Origin: Mucilaginibacter geliditolerans
GTDB lineage: Bacteria; Bacteroidota; Bacteroidia; Sphingobacteriales; Sphingobacteriaceae
DNA length: 64,000 nt
NCBI RefSeq assembly: GCF_014200495.1
Contig: NZ_JACHBY010000003.1
Span: forward strand, 558,001 to 622,000
Direction of reading: 5' to 3'
Positions 1 to 8,783 of the stretch are shown here, piece by piece (the first letter of the stretch is position 1; each line of letters starts with the position of its first letter). Made by a program: the position numbers and the translations under genes. A model generated the notes under the pieces. It saw only the letters and a program-made list of their open reading frames with translations. It made no database searches and was not told the DNA's origin.

Positions 1-500
1 CTATCCATGCTTATAAAGCTGCTCAGGTCTTCTTCGTATTCAACCTCAATTGTAGTTGGATATGAAGCCACGGTATGCTCTAATGTAAGTTTTCGGGCAT
101 TGGTAACAATAGTTTCATAATTACTTGCCGACTCATCATACATATCGCTTTTGTGGTATTTCTTTATTAATACCCCATCGGCACCATACACATGAATGTC
201 TACATCACTATAGGTATCATACTTTTTGTCGTAATAAAATCTTATAAAGGCTTCGCCATCTCCCTTTTGATTTAATATGGTAACAATAGAATGATGTTTA
301 ATGACCGCCTTACCCGGGCCATTAATAGTGACCTCATCGCTCGAATAGCGCACCACCGAGTTTGCATCCTCCTTTAATGAATCAGGGATCCCGTTGGCTG
401 TATATAATTCCTTGGGTATATCCTGGCTATATATTTTAGCCGGGATAATGCAACAGGCAGCTACAATTACTAATAAACAGGTTAAATATCTTTTACACAT
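1..500 (-). CDS. DUF3857 domain exported protein (C-terminus cut by window edge)
   Basis: Reading the minus strand from the ATG at 498-500 gives an open frame of about 166 codons that runs off the left edge. It begins MCKRYLTCLLVIVAACCII, a signal peptide, possibly lipoprotein-like. The mature part (GKAVIKHHSIVTILNQKGD, then FIRFYYDKKYDTYSDVDIHV) is the beta-rich N-terminal pattern of DUF3857, which in Bacteroidota usually precedes a transglutaminase-like domain. It starts 8 bp after the stop of the upstream DUF3857 gene, so the two are probably co-transcribed. Function unknown; a periplasmic or surface role is inferred. Confidence 0.8.
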   Translation of the reverse strand, partial: MCKRYLTCLLVIVAACCIIPAKIYSQDIPKELYTANGIPDSLKEDANSVVRYSSDEVTINGPGKAVIKHHSIVTILNQKGDGEAFIRFYYDKKYDTYSDVDIHVYGADGVLIKKYHKSDMYDESASNYETIVTNARKLTLEHTVASYPTTIEVEYEEDLSSFISMD

Positions 501-508
501 AACCCTTA

Positions 509-2494
509 TTATGATTTTTTTAGCACTATTTGTTCGTTCAGCATTTCGTACATCTTTTTGTAGAACTCGTGCAGATCGGGGTATTCTTCTTTAAAATAGA
601 TGCTTTTTTTATAGGTAATGGTATAGCGTACGGCAATATTGCCATCCTGCTCACCTATAATACGCCTGAACACGATGCTCTGATCGGGCATTGCCATGCT
701 GATGTTTTTTGGCAGAGCGTCTATCTTATAACCCGCAGGTATTTTATACATACCGTTAATGGTTGAGTTATCCTGGTAGCCAAAATCAATATCGGTGTTA
801 CGCGTTTCGCTTAAGAAAGGATTTTTACCCATTGAAGTGAACAGGTTTGGATTAAAGTAAATGTAGTTATCATCAGACCCTGTTAAAACAAGGTTGAAAT
901 CCACATTTTGCACCAATGGCAATGTGTCCACATCCATGTTATCGAATTTAAGGGATGTTATTTTTAAGTTATTATCATCTTCCCTTAAATTATCAATGTA
1001 CTTTTTCTCGCCATCGGTTTTGTAGCTATCAATACAATTGATCCTGTTATAGCTAAAGCTGCTTATTTGTACCGTTCCGGCCATTTTGCCTTCAGGTTTT
1101 ATTTCGGCGTTTATAAAAACCGCCTGCCTTACAGGTGCCTGCTTAATCACAAAAACCAGGTCGGCGTCTTTCGTATCGGGATTAACATACAGACCCGATG
1201 AATTGAGCAGGCTGTAAGGTGTTTCATTGTACATGTTATATTTACCAGTGGCATCAAGTATATACATCTTTGTACTGTCAACAGGTATGTATACCACACC
1301 ACGGTTAAATTGTCTTAAACTGGTATACGATGGGTTTACTCTTCCATGTACGCGGGTACTTACAAGCATTGGCACGGCTGCTTTAACCCCTGATTTATTG
1401 AGCAAGTGATACAAAATCAGGTTAATTTCTGTTGAGTTACCGGTCTTGGTATCCCAGGCTTTGCTGGTGCCATCAATAGTGTACCATTTATCCGAACCGT
1501 CCCATTTCATATTGTCCCTTACCTGGTTAAACAAATACGCTATCTTTTCATCATCTGTTTTAAAGGTTTTGGCCTTGGCTATAATTACATCCTCGCCTGT
1601 TAGCTTGCGGTTAAGCTGCTTACCAAAGTCATCATCTTTAAGCAAGTTCTCACCTACCTTTGCCCAGGTGTTTGATAATGATTGCACAAAGCTATTGGGC
1701 GGACTAAAAGTTTTAAGTTGAAAAGCTACGTAAGCCAGGTTATCGGTAAGCGATCGCATAGCAAATTCTGTAGGCATTGAGGGTACATTGGTCATTATCC
1801 GTTGTTCGCCCTGTGTGGTAAATGTAACCGCATCCTGCCCTATGCCATAACCACCATTTCCTTGCGAACTGGCATGTTTTGTAAAAGGCACACGCATATT
1901 TGTTTGCGGTTGAAAATAGAACCACTCAGGCACACTGGTGTCATACTCACTATACCTTGTTGGTATCTGAGCCTGAAAAATCCAGGTTGGCAGGTAAAAG
2001 GGATCGGTAGATGTCAGCGTATATTTATATTCAATTATTGAGCCCGGTTTAACATCAGGCATGGTAAAAACCATGGCGCTTTTGTATTTATCAACCGCCT
2101 GTGTGTATATCAGTTTTTTATCCAGCTTGGTTATTACAGCCTTGCCATCAACCATGTTTATGGTTTCGCCCTGTAAACCGCTGATGTATTCTTCCTGGTT
2201 GGCACTGTAATACTCAATGCGAACGTTAGCACGATCTTTACCATTATCATTAAATATCTTTATACGTGTGTGGTATTCGCCCACCTGATTAAGGGAGTGA
2301 TCATAGTAAACATCACCTTTGTCAATTAAAATTTCGGCATTGGCATCTTTCTCAAAATCGCAGGTTTTCATCTCAAGGTCTTCCTTGTCAATTTTACCAT
2401 AAATCTCATAAACAGGAGCGGGGGCAGCGGCTTGCTGCGCATTAACAGAAATAGTAGTTGCGCACAGCGCCATCAGGGTAATGAATCTATTCAT
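509..2494 (-). CDS. DUF3857 / transglutaminase-like exported protein
   Basis: 661 residues from the ATG at 2492-2494, chosen because it opens a clean signal peptide (MNRFITLMALCATTISVNAQ); the longer frame to 2623 adds 43 residues that would bury it. DUF3857 occupies roughly residues 40-270, followed by a transglutaminase-like core near 310-390 (motif TKTGNSTEINLILYHLLNK). The position where a catalytic Cys is expected reads Ser/Thr (about residue 353), so this is probably a non-catalytic fold. It pairs with the partial DUF3857 gene 8 bp downstream. Function not established. Confidence 0.85.
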   Translation of the reverse strand: MNRFITLMALCATTISVNAQQAAAPAPVYEIYGKIDKEDLEMKTCDFEKDANAEILIDKGDVYYDHSLNQVGEYHTRIKIFNDNGKDRANVRIEYYSANQEEYISGLQGETINMVDGKAVITKLDKKLIYTQAVDKYKSAMVFTMPDVKPGSIIEYKYTLTSTDPFYLPTWIFQAQIPTRYSEYDTSVPEWFYFQPQTNMRVPFTKHASSQGNGGYGIGQDAVTFTTQGEQRIMTNVPSMPTEFAMRSLTDNLAYVAFQLKTFSPPNSFVQSLSNTWAKVGENLLKDDDFGKQLNRKLTGEDVIIAKAKTFKTDDEKIAYLFNQVRDNMKWDGSDKWYTIDGTSKAWDTKTGNSTEINLILYHLLNKSGVKAAVPMLVSTRVHGRVNPSYTSLRQFNRGVVYIPVDSTKMYILDATGKYNMYNETPYSLLNSSGLYVNPDTKDADLVFVIKQAPVRQAVFINAEIKPEGKMAGTVQISSFSYNRINCIDSYKTDGEKKYIDNLREDDNNLKITSLKFDNMDVDTLPLVQNVDFNLVLTGSDDNYIYFNPNLFTSMGKNPFLSETRNTDIDFGYQDNSTINGMYKIPAGYKIDALPKNISMAMPDQSIVFRRIIGEQDGNIAVRYTITYKKSIYFKEEYPDLHEFYKKMYEMLNEQIVLKKS

Positions 2495-2631
2495 TGGATA
2501 AGGTTTAATCGGCACTAATATAATAAAGTTGACAGGATATGTTGAAGAAAATCTCACCAGCCGTAAATAAATATAACTATTAGTAATACACCATGTTAAA
2601 CCAATTGCAGTAACTGTAGTCATACAGCGGC

Positions 2632-4011
2632 ATGGATAACATTAAGCCAATAAAACACCTGTTTACAAGGGCAGCATTTGGAATGCGGTTTGAGGATATA
2701 AGCGATGAGAAGCACCTGACTACCAAAGCAGCGGTTAAACAATTGTTTAAAACATCCGATAATAGCGATCCAATTGATATAATTCAGGATGCCACCGATT
2801 ATACCATGCTGATGAAAGGCGATATTGGCGCCAAAAAAATGTTTTTGCAGGAACAACGCCAGCAGGAAAAAGATCTTAACCTGGCCTGGATTGACAAAAT
2901 GAGCAAGACCGATGCCCAGCTACGGGAAAAGATGACCCTGTTTTGGCATAACCATTTTGCCTGCCGCAGCAACCGCGCTTCATTCGCCCAGCAACTCAAT
3001 AATATACAACGCAGCAATGCCCTGGGCAATTTCCGCACTATGGTGATGGAGGTATCCAAATCTCCGGCCATGCTACAGTTTTTAAATAATCAGCAAAACC
3101 AAAAGGGGCACCCCAATGAAAATTTTGCCCGCGAGCTGATGGAGCTGTTTACCATTGGCCGGGGCAATTATACCGAGCATGATGTTAAGGAATCGGCGCG
3201 TGCATTTACAGGGTGGAGCTTTAACAAGGATGGAGAATTTAAAATGCGGCCCTTTGTGCATGACGACGGACAAAAAACCTTTATGGGTAAAACAGGTAAT
3301 TTTCAAGGCGAGGATATTATTAATACCCTGCTCGAAAGGAAGGAAACCGCATACTTCATCAGCAATAAGCTTTATAAATACCTGGTAAATGAAACGCCCG
3401 ACCCGGCACATGTTAGCGCCATGGCTGATGTTTTTTATAATGCCAATTATGAAATAAAAACCCTGCTGGAATACGTTTTCACTGCCGATTGGTTTTATGA
3501 TGATAAAAATACAGGCAACCTTATTAAATCGCCGGTGGAATTGCTGGTGGGTTTAAACAGGCAGTTTTACATCACCTATCAAAAGCCCGAGGTATTATTG
3601 TTATTTGAGCGTGCTTTGGGGCAGGTATTATTTTACCCGCCAAATGTTGCAGGTTGGCCGGGCGGTCGAAACTGGATAGACAGTTCATCACTCATGTACC
3701 GCATAAAAATACCATCGACCCTGCTAAACGGCGGTGTAATTGATTTTACCGGCAAAGCCGACCCTGAAGATGAGGCTTATATTGCCACGCTGCATAATCA
3801 GCAGCAGGCAGTAGCTACCAAAGTACAGGCCCAACCCGATTGGGATAAGTTTTTAAACAGCATACCAAAGGACGCATCAAAAATGGCAATAGCCCAGTTT
3901 ATGCTGGCACCTAAATTGAATAACACTTTAATAAATACAGTAACGCAGGCAACGGATGTTAAACAAATGGTAATTGAGCTGGTTTCAACACCGGAATATC
4001 AGCTTTGCTAA
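2632..4011 (+). CDS. DUF1800 family protein (copy 1)
   Basis: 459 residues. The DUF1800 signature is clear: LREKMTLFWHNHFAC near residue 100 and FARELMELFTIGRGNY followed by ESARAFTGW near 165-195, plus the late PPNVAGWPGG motif. No obvious signal peptide (starts MDNIKPIKHLFTRAAFGMRF). DUF1800 genes in Bacteroidota and Planctomycetes are regularly followed by DUF1501, as here. The biochemical role is unknown. A second, strongly similar DUF1800 gene follows after 81 bp, pointing to tandem duplication. It is divergent from the DUF3857 genes, with a 137-bp shared promoter region. Confidence 0.9.
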   Translation: MDNIKPIKHLFTRAAFGMRFEDISDEKHLTTKAAVKQLFKTSDNSDPIDIIQDATDYTMLMKGDIGAKKMFLQEQRQQEKDLNLAWIDKMSKTDAQLREKMTLFWHNHFACRSNRASFAQQLNNIQRSNALGNFRTMVMEVSKSPAMLQFLNNQQNQKGHPNENFARELMELFTIGRGNYTEHDVKESARAFTGWSFNKDGEFKMRPFVHDDGQKTFMGKTGNFQGEDIINTLLERKETAYFISNKLYKYLVNETPDPAHVSAMADVFYNANYEIKTLLEYVFTADWFYDDKNTGNLIKSPVELLVGLNRQFYITYQKPEVLLLFERALGQVLFYPPNVAGWPGGRNWIDSSSLMYRIKIPSTLLNGGVIDFTGKADPEDEAYIATLHNQQQAVATKVQAQPDWDKFLNSIPKDASKMAIAQFMLAPKLNNTLINTVTQATDVKQMVIELVSTPEYQLC

Positions 4012-4092
4012 TATTAATAATAATTAGCAAATTTATTAATTACCAGTTAAACCACTTTGATTTTATATAGTCCTAACTAAAAGCATGCAGGG

Positions 4093-5475
4093 ATGAATAA
4101 CGCAAGAAATATCAAACACTTATATGCCAGGGCTGGCTTTGGCATCCGCTTTGAAGACTTGCACGATCATGAGAACTGGTCGGCGAATAAAGCTGTAAGA
4201 AAGCTTTTTAAGGCTTCCGCCGATAGTCATCCTATAACTATACTAACAGAAAATATAGACCTGCGCCCGCAGGCTAATAAAACCGACGAAGAAAAAATAA
4301 GGATACAGGAAGAAAGAAACACGCAGGATAAAGCACTTAACCTGGCATGGATAACCCAATTAAGCACTACTGATGCCCAGCTAAGGGAGAAGATGACCCT
4401 TTTTTGGCATAATCATTTTGCCTGCAATATCGGCAACGCTTATTATGAACAGCAGCTTAATAATATTGAGCGTGAAAATGCACTGGGCAATTTCAAAACC
4501 TTGTTGTTACAGGTTTCGCAAAGCCCGGGGATGCTGCAATTTTTAAATAACCAGCAAAACCAAAAGGGCCACCCAAATGAAAATTTTGCCCGCGAGCTAA
4601 TGGAACTTTTCACTATTGGCAGGGGTAATTATACCGAGCACGATGTAAAAGAATCGGCACGCGCATTTACAGGATGGGCCTATGATGGCAAAACAGGTGA
4701 TTATATCTTCAGGCCAAAAGTACATGATGATAATCCAAAAACATTCATGGGCCAAACCGGCAATTTTTGTGGTGAGGATATTGTAGAGATCATCTTCTCG
4801 CACAAAAAAACTGCCGAATTTATCAGCACAAAGTTATACCGGTACCTGGTAAATGATGTGCCCGATGCTGAACACATCAGCCAAATGACTAATGTATTTT
4901 ACAAATCAAATTACGAGATAAAGCCTTTGCTTGAATTTGTATTTCAATCCAACTGGTTTTATGATGATAAAAATATTGGCAACCTGGTAAAGTCACCCGT
5001 TGAATTTTTAACGGGGTTGAACAGGCAATTTTATATTACCTATCAAAACCCGGATGTTTTGATGCAGTTTCAGCGTACGCTGGGGCAATTATTATTTCGC
5101 CCGCCAAATGTAGCCGGCTGGCCCGGTGGCAAAAGCTGGATTGACAGTTCATCGCTGATGTACCGGATGAAGATGTCATCCATCATTTTAAATGCAGGTG
5201 TAATTGATTTTACCGGAAAAGTTGATCCCGGTGATGAGGCTTATCTGGCATCGGTACGCAAGCAGCAAATGAATGTAATAAAAAGAGTACAGGCACAGCC
5301 TAATTGGGATAAGTTTTTAAAAGAAATACCCGACGATACATCAAAAATACAAATAGCAGAATTTATGCTGGAGCCCAAATTAAATCAGGCAGTTATTGCT
5401 GAAGTGAACCAGGCTACAGATATTAAGGATACGATAATACAAATAGTTTCAACACCAGAATACCAGCTTTGTTAA
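4093..5475 (+). CDS. DUF1800 family protein (copy 2)
   Basis: 460 residues and collinear with the preceding DUF1800 protein throughout; the central block (QNQKGHPNENFARELMELF and the following 25 or so residues) is identical. Divergence is concentrated in the N-terminal 80 residues and in the segment around residues 195-240. The start at 4093 sits behind a purine-rich CAGGG. The stop codon abuts a GC-rich inverted repeat separating it from the DUF1501 gene. The family function is unknown; the pair may form a heteromer or be functionally redundant (inference). Confidence 0.9.
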   Translation: MNNARNIKHLYARAGFGIRFEDLHDHENWSANKAVRKLFKASADSHPITILTENIDLRPQANKTDEEKIRIQEERNTQDKALNLAWITQLSTTDAQLREKMTLFWHNHFACNIGNAYYEQQLNNIERENALGNFKTLLLQVSQSPGMLQFLNNQQNQKGHPNENFARELMELFTIGRGNYTEHDVKESARAFTGWAYDGKTGDYIFRPKVHDDNPKTFMGQTGNFCGEDIVEIIFSHKKTAEFISTKLYRYLVNDVPDAEHISQMTNVFYKSNYEIKPLLEFVFQSNWFYDDKNIGNLVKSPVEFLTGLNRQFYITYQNPDVLMQFQRTLGQLLFRPPNVAGWPGGKSWIDSSSLMYRMKMSSIILNAGVIDFTGKVDPGDEAYLASVRKQQMNVIKRVQAQPNWDKFLKEIPDDTSKIQIAEFMLEPKLNQAVIAEVNQATDIKDTIIQIVSTPEYQLC

Positions 5476-5561
5476 CCCCCCAGCCCCCTAAAGAGGGAGA
5501 AATGGAGGGTTGTTAGTAATGTATATTAAATAATAATTCCCCCTTTAGGGGGTTAGGGGGC
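5476..5561. repeat. GC-rich inverted repeat between DUF1800 and DUF1501
   Basis: The left arm (about 5476-5499, CCCCCCAGCCCCCTAAAGAG) and the right arm (about 5538-5561, CCCCCTTTAGGGGGTTAGGG) are inverted complements separated by about 38 AT-rich bases. It begins at the DUF1800 stop codon and ends 4 bp before the DUF1501 ATG. It could form a strong hairpin within the operon and modulate downstream expression. It resembles the dispersed intergenic repeats of Sphingobacteriaceae. Confidence 0.75.
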
Positions 5562-5565
5562 TACG

Positions 5566-6756
5566 ATGAAAAGAAGAAGTTTTTTAAAGAGCAGTGCAAT
5601 AGTATCGGGCGCGTTTATGATGCCGGCTTTTCTGAAGCCTTTGGAAGCTATGGCCATGAGTGAGCTAAGCGGGTATAAGAACCTGGTGATCATACAGCTT
5701 TCAGGCGGCAATGATGGGCTTAATACCATTATACCATATGGTAATGATATCTATTATCAAAAGCGGAATACCATCGCCATAAATAAAACAGATATTGTTA
5801 CGCTGAATGACATGCAGGGACTTAACCCCAATCTATCAGCTTTAAAGGAAATTTATGACCAGGGCTGGATGAACATCATCAATTCGGTAGGTTACCCAAA
5901 TCCTGATCGCTCGCATTTCCGCTCAATGGATATATGGCAAACCGGCAGTGATGCCAACCAGTTTTTAACAACGGGCTGGATAGGCCGCTATCTTGATTCA
6001 AACTGCCAGAATTCCTATTCGGCTATTGAGGTTGATGATACACTTTCATTAGCCATGAAAGGCGCCAAAATGAAAGGCATAGCCGTACAGGATCCCAACA
6101 AACTATACCAAACCACTCGTGAACCCTTTTTTAAGGACCTGGTGCACGACCATAACAACGTTGATTTAAACGAGGACAACCTGGGTTATCTGTATAAAAC
6201 CATGATAGAAACCTATTCATCGGCCGATTATATCCAAAACACCTCCAAAACTTATAAAGTAACTGCCGATTATCCAGCTACGCCCTTTGCCAACCAGCTT
6301 AAAACGGTATCAAAGTTTATAAACTCGGGGCTAAAAACCAGGGTTTATTATGTGTCGCTAAGCGGTTTTGATACGCACGTTGGCCAGCAAAATCAACAGG
6401 GCAGGCAGTTAAAAATTTATGGTGATGGGGTTGCGGCCTTTATAAAAGACCTTAAACAAAGCGGTAAGCTTGACGATACCCTTGTGATGACTTTCTCTGA
6501 ATTTGGCCGCCGTGTTGAGCAAAATGCCAGCAACGGCACCGACCATGGTACAGCAAACAATATACTTATTTACGGTGGTAAGCTTACAAAACCAGGCATC
6601 TATAATGAAGCACCCGATTTGGCTACGCTGGATAACGGCGACTTAAAATACCAGGTAGATTTCAGGGATGTTTATGCCACACTTTTAGATAAATGGCTCA
6701 ATGTAAACAACAGCCAGATACTTACACGCAACTTTGCCGGCCTAAATTTTGTTTAG
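5566..6756 (+). CDS. DUF1501 family protein, Tat-exported
   Basis: 396 residues. The N-terminus MKRRSFLKSSAIVSGAFMMP is a twin-arginine signal peptide, so export in folded form is expected. The body has typical DUF1501 (sulfatase/phosphatase-fold related) motifs: LVIIQLSGGNDGLNTIIPY near 40-60, HFRSMDIWQTG near 118, and VMTFSEFGRRV with GTDHGTANN near 310-330. DUF1501 and DUF1800 proteins are regularly encoded together and are assumed to act as a surface or periplasmic pair of unknown substrate. It is the last gene of the three-gene run. Confidence 0.9.
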   Translation: MKRRSFLKSSAIVSGAFMMPAFLKPLEAMAMSELSGYKNLVIIQLSGGNDGLNTIIPYGNDIYYQKRNTIAINKTDIVTLNDMQGLNPNLSALKEIYDQGWMNIINSVGYPNPDRSHFRSMDIWQTGSDANQFLTTGWIGRYLDSNCQNSYSAIEVDDTLSLAMKGAKMKGIAVQDPNKLYQTTREPFFKDLVHDHNNVDLNEDNLGYLYKTMIETYSSADYIQNTSKTYKVTADYPATPFANQLKTVSKFINSGLKTRVYYVSLSGFDTHVGQQNQQGRQLKIYGDGVAAFIKDLKQSGKLDDTLVMTFSEFGRRVEQNASNGTDHGTANNILIYGGKLTKPGIYNEAPDLATLDNGDLKYQVDFRDVYATLLDKWLNVNNSQILTRNFAGLNFV

Positions 6757-6999
6757 TGTAGCATTGTAATAAATCATTTACGTAATAGGGGTAATTAACA
6801 TATTAATATTACTTTAGCCTCACCTACTTTAGTTTGGTTTTGTAAACCTGGTGTAATTAAAGCAAAAAGCATCAATACTGGTCTGCTTTTTGAGTATAAT
6901 TATAATTAAACCAGCATTAAACCGTTTGCATAACCAATAGTCTATGACTATATAAAGCTAAATTATTAGGTACTGGCTTTACGTTAATTTTTTATTATC

Positions 7000-8013
7000 A
7001 TGAAAAGTATATATAAATATCTATCAGCTACTGCTTTAAGCGGTATGTTATGCCTTGCATTAGCTATGCCTGCCAGTGCACAGCACGATCATTCAGGTGG
7101 CGGCGGCGGTGGTGGTGGTCGTCCTGCCGGTGGTGGGGGCGGTGGCGGCGGTCATGTATCTGTTGCACCTTCTGCACCAAGATCATCATCTGCGCCACGC
7201 AGTTACAGCACACCATCAACACGCACAAATAATGCTAACACAGCCGGGCACAGTAATTATGCGCAACGCCCGAACACAAATACACAAAGAAGTATTATTG
7301 CCAGGCCAAACTATGCCGGCCATGTAGGTGTTCCGGCACGTACTGGTGTTACTGCATACCGCACTTACCCTGGTTCTGCTTATGGCCACAACCATGTTAT
7401 TGCAGGTTATCGTGGCGGATATTTACCGGGCAATACTGCTTACCACTATAATCATGGCTATTATGGCTCCTACTACGCGCCAAGGTTAGGCTTTAGCATA
7501 GGCTATTTACCATACGGTTATTACCCTTTCTACTTTGGTGATTACCAATATTTTTACAGCGGTGGTTTGTTCTACCAATATAACAATGACCAGTACACTG
7601 TTGTTGAACCGCCTGTTGGCGCTGAGGTAACTACTTTACCATCAAACGCGCAGTCAATTGTGATCAACGGTCAGCAATATTACGAGGCTGATGGTGTTTA
7701 TTATGAGCCTATCACTAAGGACGATGGCACATTAAGCTACCAGGTTGCCGGTAAGGATGGTGAATTAACTACTGATGATGGCGGCGGCGATGTTAACAAT
7801 GCCCCTGCTGCACCACAGATAGGTGATATTGTTACCCAATTACCTCCAAACTGCAGAAAAATAAATATCAATGGCGATAAGCTTTATATTTCGCCCGATG
7901 GTGTTTACTTCAAAGTTTTGGTAGATGCAAATGGAAACAAAACCTATAAAATTGTAGGTCTGCCTGATCAGGACGACCAGGGTCAAAACCAGGGCGATCC
8001 AAACGGTAATTAA
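7000..8013 (+). CDS. DUF6515-like exported glycine-rich protein
   Basis: 337 residues with a signal peptide (about residues 1-27, ending ASAQ), then an H-D-H and poly-Gly stretch, a Ser/Thr/Asn-rich linker, and a Tyr/Gly-rich hydrophobic patch near 150-190. The C-terminal half has two related modules of the form VxxLPxNxxxIxINGxxxYxxxDGVYY/F (near 206-232 and 278-306), characteristic of DUF6515-type proteins of Bacteroidota. Probably an envelope protein; function unknown. It is monocistronic: a strong terminator follows. Confidence 0.8.
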   Translation: MKSIYKYLSATALSGMLCLALAMPASAQHDHSGGGGGGGGRPAGGGGGGGGHVSVAPSAPRSSSAPRSYSTPSTRTNNANTAGHSNYAQRPNTNTQRSIIARPNYAGHVGVPARTGVTAYRTYPGSAYGHNHVIAGYRGGYLPGNTAYHYNHGYYGSYYAPRLGFSIGYLPYGYYPFYFGDYQYFYSGGLFYQYNNDQYTVVEPPVGAEVTTLPSNAQSIVINGQQYYEADGVYYEPITKDDGTLSYQVAGKDGELTTDDGGGDVNNAPAAPQIGDIVTQLPPNCRKININGDKLYISPDGVYFKVLVDANGNKTYKIVGLPDQDDQGQNQGDPNGN

Positions 8014-8038
8014 TACCGGGATTATATAAAGAACATTT

Positions 8039-8080
8039 AAAGGGTGATGCTAAAAATAGCATCACCCTTTTTTGTTTTTT
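8039..8080 (+). terminator. Rho-independent terminator after DUF6515 gene
   Basis: A perfect 14-bp stem (8039-8052 with 8057-8070, core AGGGTGATGC) with an AAAA loop is followed by a T-rich run to 8080. It lies 25 bp after the stop codon. Confidence 0.9.
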
Positions 8081-8110
8081 ACTTATTACACAGTTAAACC
8101 CTTGTTATCC

Positions 8111-8139
8111 ATAGCGATGGGTTTGAAACCCATCGCTAT
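8111..8139. repeat. REP-like perfect palindrome, 3-nt loop
   Basis: The arms 8111-8123 (ATAGCGATGGGTT) and 8127-8139 are perfect inverted complements around TGA. There is no T-tract, so it is not a terminator. The architecture (perfect arms, 3-nt loop) matches the palindromes around the RAYT gene at 54.4-55.2 kb, though the sequence differs. Confidence 0.75.
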
Positions 8140-8197
8140 ACAAAATACATACAAAACCCATTAATTATCAGTACATTTACTAAAATTTATAGGCCAT

Positions 8198-8479
8198 ATG
8201 ATCTTGTTTTCAAGAAGAAATCTGCATTATTCCGATTACAAGTGGAGCGTTTATCCGCATAACGATCCTCACGTAAACGGGAAACCCGATGGCACCTCTT
8301 TTAACCGCGAAGAAGGCAATGAAATGGTATACCTTGTAAACAGGTTGATGATACTTTGGGACTACCGTTTCTCAAACACTGGCAATAAAATAGAAAAGCT
8401 TATTCATGATAAATTACCCGCCGATGTCCTGGTACAGGAAGAAGTGCAAAAATGGGTAAAAAGCAACCTGAAATTTTAA
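8198..8479 (+). CDS. Small conserved hypothetical protein
   Basis: 93 residues, starting MILFSRRNLHYSDYKWSVYP. It is soluble, with no signal peptide or membrane segment, a Tyr/Trp/His-rich N-terminal third and a predicted-helical C-terminal half. I do not recognise a family. The ORF has composition like its neighbours and an ATG, so it is likely real. It stands alone between a REP-like palindrome and the carbon-metabolism cluster. Confidence 0.65.
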   Translation: MILFSRRNLHYSDYKWSVYPHNDPHVNGKPDGTSFNREEGNEMVYLVNRLMILWDYRFSNTGNKIEKLIHDKLPADVLVQEEVQKWVKSNLKF

Positions 8480-8783
8480 AATTACAGCTTTCTCATACTA
8501 CTTCCCGAAAACAATATTACTTTCGCAGCATCTTCCGGCAATTAAATGATTATTGTTGTTTATACACTTATAATTGTTAATATTGCACTTTTGCAATTCC
8601 TATGTAAAAAGCAGGAGACGACCTCATATTAAAAAACAAATAGGCTATAAATCTTATTCATTATAGTGTTTATTTGCCATGCGATAAATAACATATAAAT
8701 TAACATTTATTTATTATTAAAAATATGATATTTGTATACCAACAGGGGTAATCCTGCTGTATATTCCTTGAACTCACATCTTA
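8480..8783. other. AT-rich intergenic region upstream of the glucokinase-like gene
   Basis: 304 bp with no gene. It is very AT-rich towards its right half, consistent with a promoter for the following cluster. A near-match to the TAnnTTTG -7 element (GATATTTG) lies about 45 bp before the ATG. No riboswitch or tRNA was recognised. Confidence 0.5.

Noticed and set aside
509..2623. Start of the DUF3857 protein at 2623
   Set aside because: The 43 extra residues precede a perfect signal peptide and would overlap the divergent promoter region.
7104..7155. Poly-Gly codon run as a microsatellite or assembly error
   Set aside because: The frame is kept, Gly-rich stretches after the signal peptide suit an exported low-complexity linker, and codons vary.
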